Part shown: piece by piece, positions 49,331 to 62,494 of the stretch
Layout of the letters: each line of letters begins with the position of its first letter
How positions within the stretch are numbered: position 1 is the first letter of the stretch
Assembly (NCBI GenBank): GCA_002943765.1
Contig: PQWQ01000004.1
Span: 1,612,001 to 1,676,000, forward strand
Source: Psoroptes ovis
Lineage: Eukaryota; Arthropoda; Arachnida; Sarcoptiformes; Psoroptidae
Direction of reading: 5' to 3'
DNA length: 64,000 nt
Notes under the pieces: generated by a model
Seen by the model: the letters and a program-made list of their open reading frames with translations, nothing else
What the model was told of the DNA's origin: nothing
Databases searched by the model: none
Made by a program: the position numbers and the translations under genes

Positions 49331-52300
49331 ATGATGAAAGAAAAATCCAAAAATGCAGCTCGCTCAAGACGCGAGAAAGAGAATGCCGAATTTTTAGAAT
49401 TAGCCAAATTGTTACCGTTACCGGCTGCAATTACCAGTCAATTGGATAAAGCATCAATCATAAGATTAACAACATCATATCTGAAAATGAGAGCCGTATT
49501 TCCTGATGGTAAGTTTTTGTTTTAATTGATTTGAATCGATTATTGATCGTCATCAAGTTAAATGTGTTTACAAATGTTTACAAGGTGATAATTATCAATT
49601 TTGAATGATTATATTTAAATGATAATTCAAATAAATGCACCGATAACAACAGTAACAATCAAATCGAAATTTCTGAGCGACAAGTATTTTTGTTTGTTAA
49701 TTTGTTAGTACAAATTATCATCAATTCAGTGTGATAAGTGTATTGAAATTTCATTGACAAAATAAATCATAATAACGATACATATATGTCATGGTATTCA
49801 ATCAAAAAAACTTTTAAGAATTCGCAATATCTTTACTATTTTGGCTTATTTAGTTCAATTCAATTTTTCATTGAAAATTCTTTTTGTTTCTCATTTGAAA
49901 TTTATTCATTCATTTAACGTCTATCAAAGAATATTCATCCCGTTCAATGAGAATTAATAAATTAAAATAAACACAAATACACAGAAACGATGTTATGGTA
50001 TTTAATCATATTGATGATTGATGATGAATTGGCAAAATTTATGATGTTTCATTGTTTTACATTGATTTTGATTATTAATTCATTTGTTTTTTTCTTCTAT
50101 TTTTATCTCGAATTTCAAACTTGAATCTTAACAATCAATGATAATCATAACAATAATAAAAATTGTACTTATAATCACAATTAATATTATTGTCATTATA
50201 TGCACGTTAACATTGTACGTATATGAGTAAATGAAACATTAAAATGAAAAATCATAATCAAAATATGAAAATATACAAATTGTACGTATTTTTTTTCAAA
50301 TGATTCACATTTATTTGTATGAATATTGCTCAGCAAAAATCAAAACATTTTTTTTTTTGATTTTTTGGCAATCGAAAATCTGTAAACGAGCCATGAAGGT
50401 CAATTTTTTCCTATGACAACGATTTTACCAATGAAAAATTTGTCAAAAATATTTTTTTGACAAATTTGAATTTCTAATTTTTATTTACAAATAAACAAAT
50501 AAATGATTATGAATAAACAAATATTTTCATAGAAAACAAATCAAATTCAGCAGCACACAATTGCAAATTTTCATTGATTGATTGCTTATTTAGGAAATAT
50601 TCCGGAAAAAATATGCGTTTTCTTGGCAACAAAAATGAATAAATTTTAGATAAATTTCTGATTTCATTCGAAAAAATTTTCATGCACAATTTGAAACATA
50701 TCGCGCACACAAGTATCGCGAGCATACTTTTAGATTACAAATATTTGAACCTTTGAACCTTGTTCAAACGATTTTGAATAATAATCAATTCTGTGTTACT
50801 GTGAGTCGGTAATTGGTAACCGAGAAAAAATGAATTCAAATTTTTCATCTTTGAATTTTGCCAAATTTTTAACAACATTCGTATGACTATCTCGTTGAGA
50901 TTATTGTTGTTAGTACTTTACCATTCATTTACATTGTAAAAATTTGCAATGTTGCATTACAATTTATCTAATTTTTGCTTTGATTTCTGGTTTTCCTAAG
51001 AGATATTTTGTTATGATTAATATTTTCAAATCGAAAAATTCGTAATCATGAAATTTGTTTTTTCGAAGATTTTCTATTGACAAAATGTTTTGTTTTGTTT
51101 TTATTCGAAACAAACAAACACTTTTTGATTGATTGTGTGTTTAATCTTTGAAAAAAGTGAAAATTTATGAAATTTACAAAAAACTACGCATATTCTTATG
51201 TGTATCTAAAATCAAAGGTCATGTCCTTTTGTAAGTTTGTAAATTATTATCATTGTTATTCTTATTATATCATTGTATATAAGTTTAATTCATTCAAATC
51301 GAATGAATAATCAAAACCTTTGATCATCAAAGATTTTCTTTATGCCAATTTTCGCTTATCTTTGATCTTCATTATCTTTTTTGTTTTTCTTCTGATTTTG
51401 TAGATTGGTATTATAAAGTGCATAAAAATATCTAAAAGGTTTTCGGAAGGGTTATGCTGAGCTTTTTTTTGATTTTCATTTTTTACTTTCTATTTCAAAA
51501 ATGAATGAATAAACAAAAACAAATTACAAATAATAACTTTTTGATTTGAAAATAGCTTCATTGCAAATAAACATGAATTTATAATTTCACCTATCAAACG
51601 AATAAACAAAATTATTTTTGTTTATTTTCTCGAATAAAATCAATTGGCTTTATTCAATAGGCTCAAGCCCAATGAATTCATTCAATCTGTGCTGCAATTC
51701 AGCATTGATTGATGTCATGAAATAAAAATATTTCCACATGATACCACAAATGTAACCCATGAATTATCCCATGAATTCAAATGAAGGATTGATTATTTCC
51801 AATTCTTCTACATATTTATTTGAATTTGTTTTTGTTTTGCTCATCATTCATTCGATTGGATTTGTTTTAGGTTCTCGTTTATTTTCATTAATTATCATTT
51901 TCAAATAGATAAATATTTTTATTTTGTTTTTCGTATGCATTTGATTGCTATTATCATCATTAATTCTATTGAACAAATGACCAAATAGATATGTTTATAT
52001 GAATTTATTCATTTGTATTTTTGTTCAAAACATATCCAAAAATGTGGTTTAGTGGTGTTTGTCTGTTTGTATCAAAAACAAACAATCATTTTCGGTATTT
52101 TCAACGATAATTAAACGAATATTTTTTTGTATTCATCTAATAATGGACATATCACCCACATATATTTATGTGATTATGTATAGATAGCCATACGATTTAT
52201 TTATACACAAATATGTTCATGTATACATGAATAGATATGTTGGTGAAATCTCAAATGTCAACAATTGTACAAATGATTTTTAGGTGATTATTTTACTAGA

Positions 52301-55300
52301 TGATTGTTATTTAGCGGGAAAAATCTTACTAAAAATAAAATAAATGATCAAAGTTAAATCGAAGTTTATAAATCTGTAAACAATGAAACTTTTTATAAAT
52401 CAAATAAAAGAATCAAATGATGATGATGATGATTCAAAATAGATCGATTCATTTATATTTTTCACATAATTTATAACAAGAGATTTTAGATTTTGTGGTT
52501 TTTATTTTTGATTTGTTTTACTTATCAATATTTAATTTCTTTGATGCACTAAGAACATTATCACATACACACACTCAAACACATGCACATCATAAATATT
52601 AACGATTTATACACGTGTTGTTTACAACTAATCAGCTTAAAATTATGGTATATTTGAATCAACAGAAAAGACAGAGAGGTAGATGAAGAGAGAATGAAAC
52701 ATTCTTTATGTAATCAATTTTGATGAATAATTTCCTCTTTTTTTCGCTCGAAAATAAAGAACAAAAATAAACAAAAATTTAAAATATTTGGTATTAATTA
52801 TCTGAATCGATGTTTGTGATAATTGATTTGCAGTTGATTTGAAGAAAATTTTCTTTGAAAAAATATTCTAAATATTTGAGTAAAAAACCGTAAGATTATT
52901 CCGGCAAATTTATGAAAGGAGAGAGGAAAAAAATTCATAGAAAAAATAGTGGAAAATTTCCATTAAATTGTCATAATTTATTATTTGAAATGAATTTTTT
53001 TCGAAATCAAAAAAAAAAAAAAACAATTCATGTCTATGAATATTTTGATCAATGAAAAATAGGGGAAAATTTCCAGAAATTTTCTAAAAAAATGCATCAC
53101 CAGAGTCAATTTAATAGATATCAATGAATGCATGAATTTTGCAAATTTTGAAATTTTGAAAAATTTCAATTTCAAAATTTTCACCGAAAAAAAAAACTAA
53201 ATGAATTTTATCCCATCGACTGTGTTGTGCATCGATGATGGGCCATAATCATTTATGTACACACACACACACACACACACTCACACAATGCATGTTAATA
53301 TATTCATAGATTTTATGATTATCATTATTTTATTTTGTCAAATTTTTTAAAATAAAAAAAATTCATAAGAAAATAAAGTAAACATACAATCCCACTTGAA
53401 ATACAGATATGATTTCATAAATTTGTAATAAATTTGTATCATTATACGAAGAAATAAATGGAGAGATGGATAGAGGTGGGAAGAAAAAAAAGATGCTTCG
53501 AAATTTGAATATTTCTGATTTAAGAGAAAAATATTTGAGTGTCCAGAAAGTTTTTGCCGATTTTCATTCAGGTATTTCCATTGATTACAAGGGAAAATTT
53601 TTGGACAATCCGAAAATTTTCAATTGAAAATTTATTGAAAAAATTTAAAAATTATTTAATCGGGTTGTCCGAGAAGTTTTTCATCAATTTTCTATAGTAA
53701 ATTGCATTGATTTTAGTTTAAAACTTTTTGGACAATTCCAATATTTTTTTCCATGTGAATAGCGAATCAAATCCGAAACAAACCTACGAAAAGTGAAATT
53801 AAAAAAAAAAATTATTTATTTTATATATTATCATATGTCTTTAATAATAATAATAATAGTGATGATAGTTACGATAATAGTGATAATAAAGCAAACATAT
53901 TTGTAATATTTTTTCTTCATCAAACAACCAAAATTTAATGATGATAATGATGATGATTTGTTTGTATATCTATTGCATAAACATTCGATATGTATGTGTT
54001 TATACATGGGATTTATTTGTCTATATTATATGAAATATATATGAATTGTTCATTTTTAGCATCATCATCATTATCATCAATTTCATTATCATTTATTGTT
54101 ATTGACAGATATATAAAATGTAATGGGGTAAATACATAGATATTTATTTGTATGTGAGTGTATGTATCTTATAAAAAACATTTAGACATTAATTCTAACA
54201 AATGTATTGTTTACATTTATCATTTTTATTATCTATTTGTATTTGTGTGTGTTAATCGATTATCATTATTATTATTATTATTATTATTGCTTAATATATT
54301 GAAAGTTAGAAATAGTGATGATAACAATTGAATATTCAGCTAAATATTTGGCTTAATATGTGTATGTGTGTATTTGTGTACATATGAATGATGTTCACTG
54401 ATGATGTTTGAATTTAGAATTGGAAGAAATCTAAAAAATGTATGAGTTTATTCATGGATATAGCTAAATTTTTCACTTTATTTACTTTAAAATACCCGAA
54501 AAATATATATTTTTGCATAAAATCTAAAAAGTAAATTGATCCAAAAATATCAAAATAAACAAATATTAGATGTATCCATATATTCATTCATATATTAAAA
54601 AATACAACATTTTGAATTTGAAATGCTTTTTATTTTACAAATAGAATAAATAGATGATATTTTTTTCGTTCACTTAAATATAATGAGATTTGTGATTTCA
54701 AAATTGAATATCGAAATTGAAGAGATGACATATGACATATTGCAGATGATACAAATGATAATAATGAATTATAATGAATAATAAATCACAAGATTTATGA
54801 ATATTTTTTTATTTCAAAATCTCAAATCTAGTGTTTTCCATTCATTAATTCATTCATTGAGTAATTTCAAGTGTTTTCCCATTTTCAACAATATCATCAT
54901 ATTGAAATATTATATCATATAAAGATTAAAAATTGGAAACATAATAAAAAACAAAAGCATTACAATTATTATGAATTATGTTGTTTCAACGTATCATGAT
55001 TATATTTCAAGTGTATCATGATAATAATTATCATTTTAAAACATGAAACATAATATAAATTATATAATTGAAATAGGACATTCATATTATTAGGTTGTCC
55101 CATAAGTTCTTGCTGCTTTTCAAATGAAAAAAATTTAAAAAACGGCAAGAACTTATGGAACAACCTAATAATTTCATAATTGAATGCATCAATTAATTAA
55201 TTATATCAAGTGGATAATTCAATAAACAAACAAAAATTGAATAAAATTGAAATGAATTGAATTAATTACAAAAATAACATCACAAATAATTCATCATAAT

Positions 55301-58300
55301 AATTTGAATGATTATAATTATTATTATTTTGAATTAAATTTATTTAATTCATTTTTATAAATGTTTTAATTGATTCAAATTATTGAAATAGTTTTTACAA
55401 AAAAAAAAAAAAAAAAAAAATATTTTCATTAGAATCTTTAGAATCGTCATTGAAAATTTTTTAAAACAGAATTTTCGAATACAAAATTTTATTCAATTCA
55501 AATTATTCAATTTTATTCTTGCATTATTAAATTGGATTTCGTTTTTTTCCTCAAAATCTTGAAAAAAATGAATGAATTCAATCTAATGATTATTATCATT
55601 ATTCATTTATTTTGTTGTTATGTCATAATCAAAAATAACTAGATGTAAGAAAATCGAAAGCAAACGAAGATATGAAATAATGATGCGATGATGATGATGA
55701 TGATGATGGCTTTGATAATAATAACAATCATCATGATAATAATAATAATAATAATAATAAACATATTGTCATTTTTTACCAATAACAAAAGTTATATAAG
55801 ATTGTTGTTTTGTATAATTTGACACGTGTCCAAAACATATACAAAAGCAGCTAGTATATTCTCTAATACACAATACGTTGTCGCACGTTTCGGAGAAAAA
55901 AAATATGTACACAGATGCATAACGAATATTTCGATATTTTATCAATCTTGATGAAAAAAATTATAATAAGAAATCATTAAATTATATTATATGTACATTT
56001 GAAAATTGTACAATGAAATGAAATAATAATTCATAATTTGTGCTTTTGTGAATGTAAATATATCGATCAAATTTTCATTTTTTTTTTCACCATTGATTTT
56101 GGTTATAATTTATCATCATTCAGAAATTCTGGATTTTGGAGTTGGATGATGAAACTAAAAATTTTCAATTGTATTTCAATGTATCTGAATTGGTTTTTGT
56201 CTCATATTTTTTTCATTTTTTTTTTTTTTTTTTTTTTTTTGACGAAGCCAATTTGATTGTCACTGTCGGGAAATTTCTCTTTAAAAAATTTGAAAAGTTT
56301 TTTTAAATTAAGTTTTTTCAAAAGAAAATTTCTTCAATTTAATCGTTTTTTTCTTCATTTGGCTGTTTAATTTGACAAATACACAGGATTAGGCGATTGT
56401 TGGGGTACTAAACCACCGCCACAAAATCCATTTGAATCAAGAATACGAGAACTTGGATCACATTTATTACAAACATTGGATGGTTTTGTATTTGTAGTGG
56501 CACCGAATGGAAAAATAATGTACATATCGGAAACAGCATCCGTTCATCTTGGATTATCACAAGTTGTAAAGATAATTTTTTGGAAAAACAATTTCAAATA
56601 TAATTAATAATATTATCATTACAATCGATTTTTATCACAATCAAATTGATAGGTTGAATTGACCGGCAATAGCATTTATGAATATATACATCCAGCCGAT
56701 CATGATGAAATGAATATCGTATTGAATGCATGTTCACATTATGACCTGTCCACATCATCATCATCATCAACAACCACAAGTTCAACCGGAGCAATTTCTA
56801 CTAATAATTCACATTCGAACAATACGCACCTACAGCAACAATATCAAATGCAAATTTTAAACAATGAATCAGTCAATGAATTTAATGGTCACTCTCAAAT
56901 TCAAAATTCAAATACAAATCAACAACAAAAAAGTAAATATTTTAATAATGAAATGTTTTCATTGTTCAATCAAAATAGTGATGAATTTTTATCCAAAGAT
57001 CAATTAAGGTTTGTAGATTTCATTTTAGAAAATGAATTTTTGTACCTAATTTTTACTCTACATTTTCAATAGCTGTAAATCATGGACTAGTGCTGATAAT
57101 AGTAGCAATAGCTCAATTGTTTGTAATGCAAATAATCAATTTTCAGCTAAAGCTTTAGCTAATGATCATAATCACATAAGCATTGACACAAACAATGATA
57201 ATGAAATCATATTCATAACACAACGTAAAAAAGGTAAAGCATCATCCAGAGCGAATATTGCGACGAATAATATTTCATTGAACAATCAATACATGAAAAT
57301 GAATCGATCAAAAAATCAACAACGCTTGTCGACAACACTATCATCATCATCATCGTCGTCGTCGTCGTCGTCGTCCTCATTATCATCATCATCGTCATGT
57401 TCTTCTTCATCTTCACTATCATCATTATCATCATCAACATCATCAATAATATCATCATCTGATATTGATTTATTGAAAGATTCGAGATTATGTTTTTGTA
57501 ATCAGAATGTTGTGAATAAACAGCAACAGCAGCACCAGCATCTAGCACAAAATTCAATTCATTCGGAATTAATACAGCATAATTATGATAATAATTGTAG
57601 TTATTATCATAATTATAATGATAATAATCAATTTGATGAAATCGAAAAATCATTTTTCATCCGTATGAAATGTGTGTTAGCAAAACGTAATGCAGGTCTT
57701 ACCACAGGCGGCTATAAGGTTATACATTGCAGTGGTCATGTTAAAGTACGCTCAATACCGCCAACAATGAATGGGGGTAATGAAGAAACGATCGATAATT
57801 ATAATAAAAGTAATAACAAAAACAAAACAAATTATTCAAATCAAAATGAACGGCAATGTTATTGTCAAAATTTTGGTCTAGTTGCTGTCGGTCATTCATT
57901 ACCGCCAAGTGCAATAACTGAAATAAAAATGTATAGCAATATGTTTATGTTTCGTGCTAGTCTTGACTTGAAATTAATATTTTTAGATGCAAAGTAAGTT
58001 AATGAAGAATTCTATTTTAAATTAATATTTTAATTGATGTATTTGATTTCAATCACAGAGTTTCACAATTGACCGGTTATGAACCTCAAGATTTAATTGA
58101 AAAAACTTTATATCATTATATACATGGCAATGATGTAGAAAATATGCGTTTATCACATCAGATATGTACGTATTTTGTTCATTTTATCAATCACAATCAC
58201 AAATTTTTATTTTTTAAAATAAATTAGTATTGATTAAAGGACAAGTGACGACCAAATATTATCGTTTTATGACCAAACCTTATGGTTGGATATGGATGCA

Positions 58301-60445
58301 ATCATATGCAACGATTGTTCATAATAGTCGATCATCACGTCCTCATTGTATTGTCAGTGTTAACTATGTACTAAGGTAAATAAGTACACGATAATTCTGT
58401 AAAATTATTGTTAATTTAATATATTTTTGAAAATTTCATGATAATAGTAATGCTGAATGTATAGAACATCAATTATTGATCGATCAAACATTGACATCGT
58501 CATCATTGACTATGTCATCCAATAATAGTAATAGTAATCAAGCCAATCCAATACAAACATCAGTATCATGCGCGACAATAACTGATAATTTGGCCAAATT
58601 ATCAGCGTCATCATTGATCAATAATAATTCAGTCGATTCAATCAATGATAATAATGATAATAACAATTCACTTGAAGCGAATTCCGATCGAAATAAAAAT
58701 CCTTGTGAAAAATTAAAATCTTCAGCCAAAATAATGTCAAAATCATTGGCTAAAATAAATGCCAATGATAAAATTATGAAAAGTAAGCCTTTGGAGTCTT
58801 CAAAACAAAAATTTAACATAATTTTTTTTAAATTTTTCACTCAGAAAAAAATCGAATAACCAATAATCGAACATCAGTGAAAATGAAATCAATGATTAAA
58901 AATAATTTACATGATGATCTGATTTCAATCGACACAATCAATAAAAGACAACAACAAAATTCAATATTCAATAATAATCTTTCCAATGATGCGATAATAA
59001 CAACAACAGCTACAACATCTATGTTATCTTATAATAGTGAAAATATAACACCAAACAGTATTACTGATAATAATTCACCGAGTCAAATTCAATTATCGAA
59101 ATCAAAAACTATCGTTGAAAATAATGAGACATCTATGATTATTTATTATGGAGGTAATAATCAAAGCGATAATTCACATCATGAACAATCGATGATTCGT
59201 ACCAATCAGGTTGAGTCTAATCAGCCGTTGGCGGCCTCATTCCATACGCCAAATTCATTTAATCAAAATGATGAATTATATGTTCATCAATCTCAACATT
59301 CAAACCATCATATATCGAATAATAATAATAATAACGTGGTATTAAATTGGAATGAGCAATCATTGCCCAATCATAATGATACAAATAATTGTATTAATTA
59401 TTATAATTGTAATAATAATGAAAATGAAACTAATATTGATTACGTTAATCCAAATAATTCAATTGACCAACAACAATCGATTAGTTATCAACAAACGCCT
59501 TTGACTACAGTTGCTGCGACTGCTTCAATACCATCAGCGACAATTTCGCCGCCATCATCATCTTTTAGAATGACTGATTTAGACAATACATTGCAAATAC
59601 CATTGGCTTCATCATATTCACAACAAAATCAATCAGTTTCTATGATACAATTTCCGATCGCTACAACCATAGCAACTACTACAACAAATTGTAATAATAT
59701 TAATATTAATAATAACAATTTGCATTATCATAATGCCACATATACAAATCATTATTATCATAATAATTTGTTGCGTGATTCAATTTCACAGCAACAACAT
59801 CAAACTAATCAATTTAATAATCATACATCATATTGTAATTCTATTTATAATTATCATCAACATAATGATGTTTACGAGCAAGATTTAAATGATAATAGCT
59901 TATCAAATCAATTATCAACGTCTTATTGTAATAATACTAATGATAATAATGATAATTATGCATCAATTAATCAATGTTTATTGATTGATTTTAATCAACA
60001 ACAATCGATAAACAATAATTATCCAACACTACAAGAAAATAATAATAATAATCATAATGAAATGATTAATGATTTAATGAATATTAATTCAAACACAAAT
60101 TTCAACAATAGCAACCACAATCAGATAATGATGACACCTTTGATCAAAAAATCATCATCAGACATATATGATTCAGATTTATTAAATACTTACAAAGATA
60201 TATCTAATAATTGTGAAATCACTGACAATGATAATAGATGTGATGATGTTATTAATGGTATAACATCGACAACAGCATCGCCAACGGCAATTATTATGCA
60301 ACAACATCGATCAAAATCATTACCAATTAATAATATAACGCCATCTACTATTGTCACAACAAATGAACATCAGCAGCAGCAACAACAAAATTTTCAATTG
60401 ATCGACAATCAATTGATACAATTAGATTGTCAAGCTGCCAAATAA
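49331..60445 (+). CDS. sim: Single-minded bHLH-PAS transcription factor (eight coding exons)
   Basis: Exons 49331-49508, 56387-56562, 56653-57008, 57073-57993, 58059-58165, 58228-58375, 58448-58782 and 58845-60445 give 1273 aa, all in phase. Sim is the nuclear master regulator of CNS midline cells and dimerises with ARNT/Tango. The bHLH exon reads KEKSKNAARSRREKENAEFL, then LPLPAAITSQLDKASIIRLT. PAS-A has [39 protein letters not shown] and, after a large insert, FFIRMKCVLAKRNAGLTTGG with GLVAVGHSLPPSAITEIK. PAS-B has MFMFRASLDLKLIFLDAK, VSQLTGYEPQDLIEKTLYHY, GQVTTKYYRF and SYATIVHNSRSS. The C-terminal half is Asn/Gln/Ser-rich. For exon 2, the donor is set after CAA (GTTGTA) because the family has a single Val there; a donor 3 nt later (GTAAAG) would add one Val. 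The protein is about twice the length of Drosophila Sim, and PAS-A carries a loop insertion of roughly 275 residues. Confidence 0.95.
53259..53280. repeat. (AC)11 microsatellite
   Basis: Eleven uninterrupted AC units in the sim intron. Confidence 0.9.
53539..53609. mobile_element. Mariner-like MITE (copy F)
   Basis: Left GTGTCCAGAAAGTTTTTGCC, right AAAATTTTTGGACAATC in inverted orientation. The left arm is nearly identical to copy A at 16937. Confidence 0.55.
53663..53737. mobile_element. Mariner-like MITE (copy G)
   Basis: Left GGTTGTCCGAGAAGTTTTTC and right AAAACTTTTTGGACAATT are inverted. Its core shares ATTGCATTGATTT with copy A. It lies about 54 bp after copy F. Confidence 0.6.
55086..55172. 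mobile_element. Mariner-like MITE (copy E), near-complete palindrome
   Basis: It runs from ATTATTAGGTTGTCCCATAA to TTATGGAACAACCTAATAAT, with inner arms TTCTTGCTGCTTTT and AAAACGGCAAGAA. It is closely similar to copy D (36447-36532) in arms and loop. Confidence 0.75.
57320..57470 (+). repeat. Coding TCA/TCG/TCT repeat (poly-Ser in Sim PAS-A)
   Basis: A trinucleotide tract encoding a long near-pure Ser run inside the PAS-A insertion loop. It mixes several Ser codons, so it is not a simple recent expansion of one triplet. Confidence 0.85.
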
Positions 60446-60775
60446 AAAGCCAAATGATGTGAATGGGAATAAATCCTTTGAATTTTTCTTTTGAAAATTT
60501 TATTAATTTTTGAAATAAATAAACTAAAAAATAATTTCTCAGTATTTGCGCATTGAATTTAAGTTGATTGAAATTTTTTTTTCATATAAAATGCATCCAA
60601 AAATTATCAAACAAAAAATTCCAACTTGAAACAAAAATAAAAGAATATGATTACGAATGGTCACACTAGAAAGAAAATACAAATGAAGACGCAAACATAT
60701 CCTCAGAGAAATAGAAATCAAAAATTCAGAGAAATGGCGCAGGAACTGAATGTAACAAAAAAAAAAAAAAAAAAA

Positions 60776-60830
60776 AAAACAAAGAGAAACAGAAACTAAA
60801 TGTAAAGGGCAGAGAGAAAGGATTAGTCAT
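60776..60830 (+). repeat. Direct repeat R1, copy 1
   Basis: The core AAAGGGCAGAGAGAAAGGAT is exactly shared with 62091-62110, and similarity extends about 30 bp to the left. Confidence 0.75.
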
Positions 60831-61089
60831 CAGTATTAGTGGCTGGCTAGTTGAAAGCAAGATGAAAATACAATGAAAATAAAAATAAACAAAAGAAATA
60901 GAAATAGAATTTACGAGATATAAATAGGTAGAATAAAATTGAATCACTCATAAGGTCCTCGAGTTCTCAAATTTGAGTGGTTGAAGTTGGTACTTTTATT
61001 TTGGCAACTCAAGTTTGATGATTTATGGACAACAATGATCAAGAAAAAGCCATGATTTGATAATATGATGAAATATGATCAGGGAATAA

Positions 61090-61590
61090 TTAGATTAGAG
61101 AAAATAGGAAGTATACCAAAGAATTAATAGTTTTAACCAGAAATGAACAGCATTTTCTTGTGTAAAAGAATTTTGTAAGCAACTGAAACCGGCTATTATC
61201 GAAATAGCAACAGATACTCGACAATAACATTCCTGTGGTCGTCCAAAGAACAAAAGTCCACTTCAAGATTAAACCTAAAATTCTTGGAGGGAGGCTAAGC
61301 AATCGGAAAGTTTTTTCTAATATATTGAAACAAACAAACATGAAAAAAAGCTTAGCCACATACAGACAAACTAATAGCAAAAAACAAAACAAAAATTGAT
61401 CAAAACAACAAAAACCCTTTTTCCATAAAAATAGAAAAAACATTTTTCTTAAACATATCATCAGGGAAATAGAAATTAGAAATTCAAAGAAATCGGGAAT
61501 GTGATGATACCGTCCGAGAATCGTCGGCATGTCATAAGAAAGAAAATTGAAAGGGTCATCAAACGACAAAACTTGAAATATGAATTTCAT
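61090..61590 (-). CDS. Unassigned hydrophobic ORF, possible gene fragment
   Basis: 166 codons open from ATG at 61590, unusually long for unannotated DNA in this window. The product is Phe/Leu/Ile-rich with Cys, showing perhaps three membrane-like stretches (for example FLFCFLLLVCLYVAKLFFMF) and more ordinary segments (LSYDMPTILGRYHHIPDFFE; RILGLILKWTFVLW). The segment ISISLMICLRK recurs as ISISLRICLR in a second minus-strand frame at about 60690-60721, in the duplicated repeat. It could be a decayed membrane-protein (for example chemoreceptor-like) exon or chance from pyrimidine-rich DNA. No family recognised. Confidence 0.22.
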   Translation of the reverse strand: MKFIFQVLSFDDPFNFLSYDMPTILGRYHHIPDFFEFLISISLMICLRKMFFLFLWKKGFCCFDQFLFCFLLLVCLYVAKLFFMFVCFNILEKTFRLLSLPPRILGLILKWTFVLWTTTGMLLSSICCYFDNSRFQLLTKFFYTRKCCSFLVKTINSLVYFLFSLI

Positions 61591-62061
61591 GGGAAAATTT
61601 CTATGGTCCTGAGGTCAACCAACTGATTGGAATTTCTTAAGAATTGTCCTTGGAAATACATTAGTATTGACCAGGTGCATGTGGCTGACCATACATTTGG
61701 TTAGCAACATTTGGTTGACAACACATTTGGTTTTAATTATGATTTTCCAATTAATTCATTTATTGCTGATTATTAGTACGATACTGCCTCTTTGGTTCGT
61801 ACATTACCTCTAACCTTAAACAATCCCTCTACCCTTTACCCAATCTTTACCAAATTTATGATTATAAATATTCAGCAAAATTCATTTTTTATTTCATTGT
61901 TTTTTCATTGTTGATTTAAACAATCATCATTTCATGATCATTTTTGTTTAGCATTCATATTATTCAAATTATGCCAAAAATCAATATATCTCTTTGAATA
62001 AAGTTCTTTAAATTCGTAAAATCAAATTTTTTCCTATACAAACAGGGGAAGAAAGTGTGAA

Positions 62062-62112
62062 AAACAAGAGAGAGAAAGAAATTAAAGGTGAAAGGGCAGA
62101 GAGAAAGGATTA
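62062..62112 (+). repeat. Direct repeat R1, copy 2
   Basis: Second copy of the repeat at 60776-60830, about 1.29 kb downstream, followed by a short AGT-rich run. Confidence 0.75.
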
Positions 62113-62494
62113 AGTAGTAGTAGTAATCAGTAAACTAGAAGATTGAATTAACTATTTAACGTATGAACTTTATTGAGTTGAGTTTTGTAGCAGTAACTGA
62201 AGAAACTGTTGTCAATGCTTCTACCACAAATTACTCCCGGTACTAATCGAATTTCGAATTTCAATGTGGTCATAAAAAAAGAAAAAAAATTTCTCAAATA
62301 TCTAATTTCTAATTTCGATCTTTATTTTTGAAAACGAACATTCCATTTGTATTTTCAATTTTGAATATTTGTTATTGTCATTATTATCATCTAACATATT
62401 CAACGGTTATATATTTGCTTATATTTAAATTACTGAGCATTTCATCATCAAATCAGCTAACAATTTTGTAACAATCGAATAAAATAAAACTGAA

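Larger units (their letters stand above)
49509..56386 (+). other. 6.9-kb first intron of single-minded
   Basis: It separates the bHLH exon from the PAS exons (donor G-GTAAGT, acceptor ATACACAG). The same split occurs in other Sim genes, where intronic enhancers are known; that this intron holds enhancers is inference. It contains three mariner-like MITEs, a (AC)11 run at 53259-53280, a (TGA)n/(AAT)n block at 55680-55760, an A-run at 55399-55420 and a T-run at about 56216-56240. No other exon was seen. Confidence 0.8.
60446..62494. other. Intergenic tract with diverged direct repeats
   Basis: The first ~70 bases are sim 3' UTR (GAAATAAATAAA near 60511). The rest is less AT-rich than other intergenic DNA and contains two pairs of direct repeats: 60694-60735 with 61452-61494, and 60776-60830 with 62062-62112, in the same order. 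This suggests a duplicated block of about 0.75-1.3 kb. Three ACATTTGGTT units lie at about 61692-61733. An A-run occupies 60758-60779. Confidence 0.5.

Noticed and set aside
57213..57653. 146-codon minus-strand Met/Thr/Tyr-rich ORF
   Set aside because: Antisense of the sim exon's TCA/TCG repeat; homopolymer composition and no homology.
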